Of a stretch of DNA of 13,337 bases, positions 8,054 to 13,337 are shown in pieces. Below the pieces are notes generated by a model that saw only the letters and a program-made list of their open reading frames with translations, did no database searches and was not told where the DNA came from. The position numbers and the translations under genes are program-made. Location: the NCBI GenBank assembly GCA_030605265.1, contig JAUWIR010000047.1, positions 1 through 13,337 on the forward strand. The letters are read 5' to 3'. The DNA is from Pseudomonadota bacterium (GTDB lineage: Bacteria; SZUA-182; DTGQ01). Each line of letters starts with the position of its first letter. The first letter of the stretch is position 1.

Positions 8054-8797
8054 TTAAAGCATATCGAAAAAGAGTTTTTTCTGATAGCTTATGAAATCCA
8101 AAAACTGATATTGCTGATGAGACCAGGGTTGTGTTCCCATGGAATAGGGAATATAAAACTGTGGATACAAGGATTGATACCAAGATTGCTGAAGCTGTTG
8201 ATATGAGCTCAGGAATATGGGTGTCCCAAATTGATCTAATGGTAGCAGGGGCTGATCCAATAAACCCCATGGTTGCTGTTGTTGATAGCCCATGTAATTC
8301 CAATAATTATCCGGTAAAAACCAGGATTGAAACAATGGCGCTGGTTGCCATACATTTGATGTGCCTCCACTTTTTTTCGTTGTCTTTTGAACTGTGATAG
8401 TGATGGTCTCTGCGTCACTTGCAGGAGGAAGGCCACTATCTGTCACAGTAAAAGTTACCTGGTAACTTCCTATATGGGTAGAGTTCGGTTTCCAGCTAAA
8501 TAGCTGAGTGTCAAGGTTAAATTCAGCGCCGGCCGGCAAATTAGGAATTAGGTGCAGAATAAATTAAAGTATCTTCATCAGGATCGGTGGCCATTATGGT
8601 AAATTGTAGGAACTTCCCTTCCTTTACCCGCTTGTTGCCAATAGTTTCAAGTACAGGGGCTTGATTGACCTTTTCAGAGTACTCCAATTACCACCGACAT
8701 CAGAAAATTTTACATAGACCACACATGGGATATGACTCCCGGCCCCATCCGGGGCAAGCATGAAACCCTGATAAAGGGGTGCAAAGGGAACAGGGGA
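8054..8797 (-). pseudogene. Decayed Ig-like surface/adhesin protein, C-terminal part
   Basis: Read on the minus strand, three successive frames give parts of one modular extracellular protein. They are a VYVKFSDVGGNWS segment typical of bacterial surface Ig repeats (about 8797-8690); VNQAPVLETIGNK...DPDEDTLIYSAPN (8669-8546); and NLPAGAEFNLDTQLFSWKP...VTFTVTDSG...ETITITV (8545-8390), a putative-Ig (He_PIG/cadherin-like) domain. The last frame continues into a tail of about 100 residues, rich in Gln, Tyr, Trp, Phe and Pro, ending at TAA 8056-8054. One break is a 7-bp tandem duplication at 8539-8552; removing one copy restores SAPNLPAG. The other lies near 8675-8690. The N-terminus is missing: plus-strand receiver-like DNA begins at 8799. 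It is probably not functional. Confidence 0.75.
8539..8552. repeat. 7-bp tandem duplication causing a frameshift
   Basis: AATTAGG occurs twice in a row (8539-8545 and 8546-8552). On the minus strand this makes the coding frame run into a stop. With one copy the frame reads SAPNLPAGAEF, as expected for the Ig-like domain. Confidence 0.85.
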
Positions 8798-8798
8798 A

Positions 8799-8917
8799 GA
8801 CAAACTTGAAGAAAAATCTTTTGATATCATACTCACCGGCCTTAAAATGCCGGGTATGCCGGGCTTAACCTGATTTCTACTATGAGGAGTAAATTTACCA
8901 ATACGACCATTATTGTC
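8799..8917 (+). pseudogene. Decayed partial copy of the receiver gene at 7396
   Basis: Aligns by eye with 7522-7641 of the intact receiver gene, with about a dozen substitutions and one deleted base. The matched part covers residues 43-82. The phosphoacceptor codon GAC (D56) is GGC (Gly) here at 8838-8840, and the missing G near 8860-8863 breaks the frame. Similarity stops sharply at both ends, on the left directly against the minus-strand surface-protein remnant. It is a relic of a duplicated or recombined receiver gene and encodes nothing functional. Confidence 0.88.
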
Positions 8918-8969
8918 TTTATATAATTTATCAAAAGATACTTATCAAATAATACGATAAGAAGTTGAT

Positions 8970-9002
8970 GATTGTTTTTAATGTTAAAACATTTTAACAA
9001 TC
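8970..9002. promoter_or_regulatory. 33-base imperfect palindrome upstream of bactofilin gene
   Basis: GATTGTT (8970-8976) pairs with AACAATC (8996-9002), and AATGTT (8980-8985) with AACATT (8988-8993), giving nested 7-bp and 6-bp arms with short asymmetric bulges. It lies about 110 bases before the bactofilin start. It could be an operator or a weak hairpin followed by a T-rich stretch. The function is not determinable from sequence alone. Confidence 0.45.
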
Positions 9003-9109
9003 TTTTCCTATCTTTCCAAAGTCCTCGGTTCAGAGAGAATTGTTCCCAGAATAGGTTAAGTGTTAAGTAATAGCATACCTAAAAATAATTTTCTTAATTA
9101 AGGAAAGCT

Positions 9110-9793
9110 ATGTTTAAAAAACGTATAATAAATGCAATAAATAACCAGATTAAGAAAATTGCCGGAGAAGTTCCTGCGACAATTAAGAAGGATGAAGGAG
9201 AAAGTCTTAAATCTGAAAATAAATGCAAGAACACTCCTATGGTAAAGAGCAGTAAACTAATTGGGGATATTACTATAAACTACGATTTAGAAATAGTTGG
9301 AGCGGTCAATGGTAATATTACCTCTGAGGAAAAATCAAATATTATTATCAAAGGCACTTGTAAAGGGAGTATTAAAACGAAAGGCGGTAATGTGAATCTA
9401 GAGGGGCAAATGCAGAGTGGAGATATTATTGCCGGTGGGGATATTCAAATTAATGGCAAATTTGATGGAAGCAGAGTTACTGCTAAAAAAAAGCTTTATA
9501 TTAATGGCGAATTTAATGGTGTTTTAGAGGGAACCGACATAGAAATTGGCCCAAGTGCCTGTGGAAAGGGGGACCTGATTTATTTAGAGTCCCTTTCTAT
9601 TGCTAAAGGGGCTAAGATAGATGTTAATATCCATCATATTCAGCAAAATGCTTGTGTAAGTGCTATTCCACAAAACATTTCTGATAAGCTAACTATCAAG
9701 GCAAATACAAAAATAAATCCAAAAATCAATAAACAGTTAAATACTGAAATGAGTCATCCTGACCAGTTTGTGCCTGAAATGCCTGAAAAGTAA
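9110..9793 (+). CDS. Bactofilin-family cytoskeletal protein
   Basis: A 227-residue protein with a central bactofilin (DUF583) domain at about residues 47-155. It shows the repeated short beta-strand pattern of a right-handed beta-helix: SSKLIGDITINYDLEIVGAVNG, SIKTKGGNVNLEGQMQSG, DIQINGKFDGS, KLYINGEFNGVLEG. Bactofilins self-assemble into filaments without nucleotide, usually at the membrane, and act in shape, polarity or appendage placement. The N-terminus is basic and has no transmembrane segment. The C-terminus is a low-complexity Lys/Asn/Gln tail. AAGGAA precedes ATG 9110. No cell-wall peptidase gene (a common bactofilin partner) is adjacent. It appears monocistronic, following a palindromic region, and converges with the antitoxin gene. 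Confidence 0.9.
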   Translation: MFKKRIINAINNQIKKIAGEVPATIKKDEGESLKSENKCKNTPMVKSSKLIGDITINYDLEIVGAVNGNITSEEKSNIIIKGTCKGSIKTKGGNVNLEGQMQSGDIIAGGDIQINGKFDGSRVTAKKKLYINGEFNGVLEGTDIEIGPSACGKGDLIYLESLSIAKGAKIDVNIHHIQQNACVSAIPQNISDKLTIKANTKINPKINKQLNTEMSHPDQFVPEMPEK

Positions 9794-9867
9794 ACCTTCA
9801 GCTTACAACGAGTCTTGTCGAGCCAAGGCTCCTTAGCAATGTTGCCTACCATATGAAGACTTGGGTA

Positions 9868-10119
9868 TCAAATAACAGGTTCATTCTGTTCCCATCCAAA
9901 AGTGTTCAGGTAAGGTTCATCAAAATCTTCAGTTACCCAGATTTTGCCTTTGTTTAATCCAGCAATACGTGATCCTAGTAAAGGTAAAGTTGGAATTATT
10001 TTCACTACCTGCTTGTTATCCACCTCAATGATCACTTCAATACCGACTGTAACCAACGATAGTAGCTTAGGCAATTTTGTTTGTACCTCATCAATATTTA
10101 CCGTCTTAATTATTACCAT
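9868..10119 (-). CDS. Orphan Phd/YefM-like type II antitoxin
   Basis: An 83-residue protein. MVIIKTVNIDEVQTKLPKLL is the N-terminal Phd/YefM-family DNA-binding fold (typical pattern: TVNIHEAKTHLSKLL). EVIIEVDNKQVVKIIPTLP follows, then LNKGKIWVTEDFDEPYLN, the C-terminal segment that normally wraps a VapC-type PIN toxin. Such genes usually sit immediately upstream of their toxin, but the 74 bases between this stop and the bactofilin stop hold no toxin, so it is solitary. I see no clear ribosome binding site before the start. It may be a relic that neutralises a toxin encoded elsewhere, or a free-standing regulator. Confidence 0.8.
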   Translation of the reverse strand: MVIIKTVNIDEVQTKLPKLLSLVTVGIEVIIEVDNKQVVKIIPTLPLLGSRIAGLNKGKIWVTEDFDEPYLNTFGWEQNEPVI

Positions 10120-10228
10120 CTAATTATTACTTTATATTAAGTTATTTATTTTAAGTATCAAACTTTTTTATGTCTTTTTTTTGTCTCCAGCCCCATGGCC
10201 TATTTTTCCTAATTAAAATCATGCTTAT

Positions 10229-10740
10229 TATGAAGGTGATACCGTTTTTTAGACGGCTCCGGCTCTATTGACTATGCCGGCACAGCCATCTCATACTGGT
10301 GGAAGCAAAAAGCCGGCCGCTTTATTACTTTATCCGATCCCAATTCAGCAAGGCTCTCCTTTGTTACACCTCCGGTTGATGTCAAAGGCGCAAGATTAAA
10401 ATTCCAGCTCACGATTGAAGGATATGGCGGTCTCTTATTGATACTGATGATGTTACATTACCAATTACTGACAATGGTATTACTATCTTTCCGGATAAGA
10501 TAAAAACCTTTGCCTCGGCAACAGATAAATAAATATATGGGGATAACTGCTAAAAATGGGGACCTCATAAGTTTAACCATTATTGACCCTAATACAATTC
10601 CTGAGAGGATAAATAGACTTGAAAACTTAGTTTATGGGCTTGTAAATATAATTATTAAGACCAATAATCCCGGTGATACTGTTACCATCACCCTTTATTT
10701 TCCTAAGCCCATGCCGGCAGAGGCTGATTGGAGAACATAG
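10229..10740 (+). pseudogene. Decayed PKD / choice-of-anchor U surface protein, C-terminal part
   Basis: Four consecutive frame segments give one protein. They are YEGDTVF plus LDGSGSIDYAGTAISYWW...RLSFVTPPVDVKGARLKFQLTIEGYGG (a PKD-type domain), then IDTDDVTLPITDNGITIFPDKIKTFASATDK, then YMGITAKNGDLISLTIIDPNTI...NNPGDTVTITLYFPKPMPAEADW. The last two parts follow the pattern of the choice-of-anchor U C-terminal domain. Every break falls in a simple repeat: a T6 run (10245-10250) where seven T would keep frame, CTCT (10432-10435) where one CT would, and TAAATAAA (10526-10533) where one TAAA would. The N-terminal part is absent. The last open segment (10510-10740) would be called as a 76-residue hypothetical gene from a TTG but is only the tail of this remnant. 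Confidence 0.75.
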
Positions 10741-11040
10741 TGAAATTTATTTTTAAAATATTTTTTCTCTTAGGTCTTATCCGGCGGAAGAAAGTTCAAT
10801 AGATGAGCTTAGCTATGAAAATAGCAGAAAAAAAATAAAAGATTTTTGTTTATTTTAAAAATATATGTAAAATGGGAGAAGAAATTTCAGTGTAACAAAT
10901 TATCCTAAAATTAAAAGCTACTCGTTTCTATTCCCTATAGCTCTGATGAGCTATAAAAATAATAATTCTATCAGCTTATCAGCTTCGGAGTTTATTAGAG
11001 TTTATTACCTGACAGGCTTAATTTGAAAGGAGGTTTTATC
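10741..11040. other. Intergenic region before desulfoferrodoxin
   Basis: No intact gene. A GTG at 10739 overlaps the preceding stop and opens 20 codons beginning VKFIFKIFFLLGL, a signal-peptide-like start that ends at once, probably another remnant. TATAGCTC (10936-10943) and GAGCTATA (10948-10955) form a perfect 8-bp hairpin with a four-base loop but no T-run on either strand. The strong ribosome binding site AAAGGAGG of the next gene lies at about 11026-11033. Confidence 0.5.
10936..10955. repeat. Perfect 8-bp hairpin
   Basis: TATAGCTC-TGAT-GAGCTATA. It lies about 85 bases before the desulfoferrodoxin ATG. It could be a 5' UTR stem-loop or an operator. The absence of an adjacent T-tract argues against a terminator. 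Confidence 0.5.
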
Positions 11041-11415
11041 ATGCCCCAAAGGTTTCAAATTTTTAAATGTAGTATATGTGGAAATATTGTTAATGTGTTG
11101 CATGCCGGAGAGGGTCAGCTTTCCTGTTGTGGGCAACCAATGAATTTACTCATTGAGAATACGATTGATGCGGCCAAGGAAAAACATATACCTGTAGTGA
11201 AAAATATTGCCGATGGTGTTAGTGTAAAAGTTGGTGCAGTATCTCACCCAATGGAGGAAAAACATTTCATAGAGTGGGTAGAGGTAATAATTGACAATCG
11301 CATTTATCAACAATTTTTGAAACCAGGTGATGCTCCTCAAGCTGTGTATCCAGTGAAGGGGGATCAGATAACTGCTCGTGCATATTGTAATCTTCATGGA
11401 TTATGGAAAAAATGA
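11041..11415 (+). CDS. dfx: Desulfoferrodoxin (two-centre superoxide reductase)
   Basis: A 124-residue cytoplasmic superoxide reductase that reduces superoxide to hydrogen peroxide without making O2, a defence typical of anaerobes. The N-terminal desulforedoxin domain has the Fe(Cys)4 ligands C10, C13, C29 and C30. The neelaredoxin domain has the Fe(His)4Cys centre II ligands H49, H69, H75, C116 and H119, plus E47-K48 next to the active site. Spacing and length match the Desulfovibrio type essentially residue for residue. ATG 11041 is chosen because AAAGGAGG stands seven bases before it; the TTG at 11023 lies upstream of this site. It appears monocistronic. Rubredoxin, its usual electron donor, is not in the window. 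Confidence 0.97.
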   Translation: MPQRFQIFKCSICGNIVNVLHAGEGQLSCCGQPMNLLIENTIDAAKEKHIPVVKNIADGVSVKVGAVSHPMEEKHFIEWVEVIIDNRIYQQFLKPGDAPQAVYPVKGDQITARAYCNLHGLWKK

Positions 11416-11464
11416 ATAAAAGCATTTGGCATCCTTCATTTTCCAGGTTATACTTTTTTATTTC

Positions 11465-11521
11465 ACCATGAAGAGCAAGAAAATTTTTTTATTCCTTCAT
11501 TTTCTTCATGCCCTTCATGGT
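11465..11521. repeat. Intergenic inverted repeat, CTTCATGG type
   Basis: ACCATGAAG (11465-11473) pairs perfectly with CTTCATGGT (11513-11521), and AAGAAAA (11477-11483) with TTTTCTT (11500-11506), leaving a 16-base loop. It lies between dfx and the siroheme reductase gene. Related CTTCAT words occur at 11435-11440 and 11494-11499. The design is like the elements at 868 and 12379. Confidence 0.7.
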
Positions 11522-11651
11522 AGAAAAAAAAATAAAAAGTCATAAGTATTAACTACTTTCCGTGGTGGATGAAAAATGTCGAGTATGAGTATGCTTTTCA
11601 GAGTAGGATAAAAACTTTTAAGCCTAACCTAATCAATAAGGAGAGATTAGA

Positions 11652-12320
11652 ATGCCTGATGAAAAGAAAACTGATTTATTGGAAAAAGGCGCAATTGTTC
11701 AAAGAGATTATCAAACTTTTGCTATTGCTCCCCACCTTCCTGGTGGTCTGTGTAATCCTGAGATTTTACGTAAAATTGCCGACATTGCAGAAAAATATCA
11801 GGCCAAAGCCCTGAAACTGACCTCCGCCCAGAGAATAGCTATTGTAGGCTTACAAGAAGAAGACCTTGATGCCGTCTGGGAAGAGTTGGGCATGAAACCT
11901 GGCGCAGCTATCGGATTGTGTGTTCGAAGTATTAAATTTTGTCCCGGCACTACCTTTTGCAAACGGGGAAAGATGGACTCAGTGGGTATGGGAATGAAAA
12001 TCGATGAAAAATATCATGGAATGAATTTACCCTCAAAATTTAAGATGGGAGTATCAGGGTGTGCTAATTGCTGTGCTGAGTCATGGGTTAAAGATTTAGG
12101 GCTTATTGGAACACCAAAGGGGTGGACACTGGTTGTTGGTGGAAGCGCTGCCTCAAGGCCTCAAATTGCTGAAGCACTAAAAAAAGAGTTAACTGATGAT
12201 GATGCTTTATCTCTTATAGAAAAAGTCATTTCCCGATATCGGAAACATCCTAAAAAAGAGCGAATAGGAAAGATGATTCGATCCATGGGAGGAGTAGACA
12301 CCTTTTTAAATGAATTATAA
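11652..12320 (+). CDS. Small assimilatory-type siroheme sulfite reductase
   Basis: A 222-residue siroheme/[4Fe-4S] reductase. The coupled-cluster motif is complete: C97-x5-C103 (CPGTTFC) and C137-x3-C141 (CANCC). The N-terminal ferredoxin-like half contains LPGGLCNPEILRKIADIAEKY and LKLTSAQRIAIVGL, the usual siroheme-binding-side motifs. The size matches the single-subunit low-spin sulfite reductases of Desulfovibrio (about 23-24 kDa) rather than the much larger DsrA/DsrB or CysI. It would reduce sulfite to sulfide in six electron steps, or act on nitrite. The physiological electron donor is unknown and no partner gene is adjacent. AAGGAGA precedes ATG 11652 by eight bases. Confidence 0.9.
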   Translation: MPDEKKTDLLEKGAIVQRDYQTFAIAPHLPGGLCNPEILRKIADIAEKYQAKALKLTSAQRIAIVGLQEEDLDAVWEELGMKPGAAIGLCVRSIKFCPGTTFCKRGKMDSVGMGMKIDEKYHGMNLPSKFKMGVSGCANCCAESWVKDLGLIGTPKGWTLVVGGSAASRPQIAEALKKELTDDDALSLIEKVISRYRKHPKKERIGKMIRSMGGVDTFLNEL

Positions 12321-12378
12321 GATCATTCAAGAATGCTTGTCTCTTTAGCTTTTTAAATTCTTAAAAAGGTTTTAAACA

Positions 12379-12427
12379 CACAAATGCACGAAGATTTTTT
12401 ATTTTTTGGGGTCTTCGTGCTTTTGTG
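12379..12427. repeat. Intergenic inverted repeat, CACGAAGA type
   Basis: CACAAATGCACGAAGA (12379-12394) and TCTTCGTGCTTTTGTG (12412-12427) pair at 15 of 16 positions around a T-rich 17-base loop. It is 58 bases after the siroheme reductase stop. There is no T-run after the stem, so it is not a standard terminator. Confidence 0.8.
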
Positions 12428-12585
12428 GAAAAAATAAGAGGGATTCCAGCATTTTTTCACAAGCCGACACAGGATAATTAGAATGGTCCTTGTCAACCAG
12501 GGAAAGGTCCATATCAGGATGATCTGTATAAATATATTAAAAAAAAAGGACAATCAACTCATGGATGGTACATGGTACCCAAAAA

Positions 12586-12771
12586 GTTATAACCAGGGCC
12601 AATGAATCCATGCAAGAACTTCGGCAGGCCATGGAAAGTATTACAAGGTACTAGTGAGCAGACAGCCCGCATTATCAAGACCATTGATGAAATTGCCTTT
12701 CAAGCAAATTTATTGGCCTTGAATGCGGCAGTAGAAGCGGCTCGTGCCGGAGAGAAGTAGGGGCCGGTTTA
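12586..12771 (+). pseudogene. Methyl-accepting chemotaxis protein tip fragment
   Basis: Contains TIDEIAFQANLLALNAAVEAARAGE, the near-invariant signalling hairpin of bacterial chemoreceptors (here broken by position: 12682-12756). ANESMQELRQAMESIT lies upstream in a different frame, with a break near 12645-12655. Downstream, an apparent two-base insertion around 12753-12757 replaces the expected GAGF with a stop. Neither the sensory domain nor the rest of the coiled coil survives. It is a clear relic. Confidence 0.85.
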
Positions 12772-12967
12772 ACTTGGATTTTTTATCTTTTTTATTTCCC
12801 GATGAGAATAATTAATGTTTTTTTTCGAATAAATAATTAGATTTTTAAAAAAAGTAAATAGTGAAATGACTAGAAAGTATAGTAAAAAAATTAACAATAC
12901 CCAGATATAACCCATTTGACTTTTTGCTTTTTACGAACCTTAATTAGGATAAATTGGGAGATAAAAA

Positions 12968-13337
12968 ATGATCAACAAAAAAAAATTTCTTCTATTAATA
13001 CTCTCTGGCTTTATTACAGTTTTTGTTTTATCTTCACTATTAGCTTATACACTGTTGGAACTACCAAATAGAACCAAGGGGTTATCAATGGATCAAGAAT
13101 CTCCGGATAAGATAGTTACTTTTACTCAAGAAGATAATGGTGAAACTATAAATCTGCCTATAAGAGAAATATTTCGCGTAATCTTACCGGAAAATCCTAC
13201 GACGGGCTATCGTTGGACACTTTCCGAATCTACTACTTCGAATATTGTTTTGCTCCAACAGGAATATTGTATAGAGGATCAGGATATTTCAAAAGTAGGC
13301 GGGGGGGGGAGTCAGGAAGATGATTTTTCAGGTAACT
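12968..13337 (+). CDS. Chagasin-family protease inhibitor, partial, with frame break at G9
   Basis: Runs off the window end; about 123 codons are visible. A basic start (MINKKK) and a hydrophobic segment (residues 7-29) form a signal peptide or membrane anchor. Then comes a chagasin (MEROPS I42) domain: GETINLPIREIFRVILPENP, with NPTTGYRW at residues 76-83, the cathepsin-inhibiting loop motif. The inhibitor would act on cysteine proteases outside the membrane (family knowledge). At 13301-13309 there are nine G in a row after GGC. In the given frame the protein continues GGGGSQEDDFSGN, which is atypical. With eight G it continues GGGGVRKMIFQVT, the expected glycine loop and hydrophobic strand. 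So it is a frameshift, a phase-variable tract or a sequencing error. ATG 12968 follows GGGAG. Confidence 0.82.
   Translation, partial: MINKKKFLLLILSGFITVFVLSSLLAYTLLELPNRTKGLSMDQESPDKIVTFTQEDNGETINLPIREIFRVILPENPTTGYRWTLSESTTSNIVLLQQEYCIEDQDISKVGGGGSQEDDFSGN

Larger units (their letters stand above)
12321..12967. other. Intergenic region with hairpin and chemoreceptor remnant
   Basis: No intact gene. It holds the inverted repeat at 12379-12427 and the chemoreceptor fragment at 12586-12771. Between them, plus-strand frame 12482-12589 reads NGPCQPGKGPYQDDLYKYIK and ends in GWYMVPKKL plus a stop. It may be part of the same lost receptor, but I do not recognise it. The rest (12772-12950) is AT-rich with no signal I can name. 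The ribosome binding site GGGAG of the next gene lies at about 12956-12960. Confidence 0.55.

Noticed and set aside
8131..8397. Plus-strand 88-residue gene opposite the surface-protein remnant
   Set aside because: It is the antisense shadow of a coding-like minus-strand segment with clear Ig-domain similarity.
9820..9831. GAGCC-AA-GGCTC as a terminator between bactofilin and antitoxin genes
   Set aside because: A two-base loop is too small for a stable hairpin with this stem and no T-run follows.
9868..10119. A complete toxin-antitoxin pair
   Set aside because: Only the antitoxin is present and no toxin-sized frame is adjacent.
10936..10955. Hairpin as an intrinsic terminator
   Set aside because: Perfect stem, but no T-tract on the 3' side in either direction.
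1..13337. CRISPR array, tRNA/rRNA genes, insertion sequences or prophage
   Set aside because: I found no regularly spaced repeats, no tRNA-like cloverleaf with CCA-end motifs, no transposase or integrase, and no phage structural genes.

Overview
The window reads as chromosomal DNA of a strictly anaerobic, AT-rich bacterium. The most likely source is a sulfate-reducing or syntrophic Desulfobacterota ('deltaproteobacterium'). This is inferred from gene content: a selenocysteine formate dehydrogenase of the soluble NAD(P)-linked type, a two-centre desulfoferrodoxin, a small assimilatory-type siroheme sulfite reductase, a c-type-heme sensor kinase, a bactofilin, and modular Ig/PKD/choice-of-anchor surface-protein debris. 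No ribosomal or other phylogenetic marker is present, so the placement is tentative.

Region 1 (232-7776) is a compact plus-strand cluster. It starts with a response regulator that carries a non-DNA-binding C-terminal tail. After a gap of about 130 bp that holds an inverted repeat comes a flavin/Fe-S oxidoreductase, which fuses the Fe-S end of NuoF to a GltD/NfnB-like NAD(P)H module. Next is a 909-residue molybdenum/tungsten formate dehydrogenase alpha subunit. Its gene contains an in-frame UGA at 4046-4048, read as selenocysteine and followed by a clear SECIS hairpin. A membrane histidine kinase follows, with CxxCH and CxxxCH heme-attachment motifs in its periplasmic loop, and then a stand-alone receiver protein. 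Start/stop overlaps couple the last three genes. The likely logic is formate/NADP(H) electron exchange in the cytoplasm, placed beside a periplasmic redox sensor whose two regulators have no recognisable DNA-binding domain.

Region 2 (7777-9109) is a gene-poor graveyard. It holds a minus-strand Ig-like surface-protein remnant with two frame breaks, one of them an exact 7-bp tandem duplication. Abutting it is a plus-strand decayed copy of part of the neighbouring receiver gene, in which the phosphoacceptor Asp codon has become Gly.

Region 3 (9110-10740) holds a bactofilin, an orphan Phd/YefM-like antitoxin on the minus strand, and a plus-strand PKD/choice-of-anchor remnant with three frame breaks at simple repeats.

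Region 4 (11041-12320) holds two well-preserved anaerobe genes, desulfoferrodoxin and a siroheme sulfite reductase. Region 5 (12321-13337) holds an intergenic hairpin, a chemoreceptor tip fragment, and the start of a chagasin-family protease inhibitor whose reading frame appears to be broken at a run of nine G.

Three intergenic inverted repeats of similar design (868-968, 11465-11521, 12379-12427) look like members of dispersed hairpin families.
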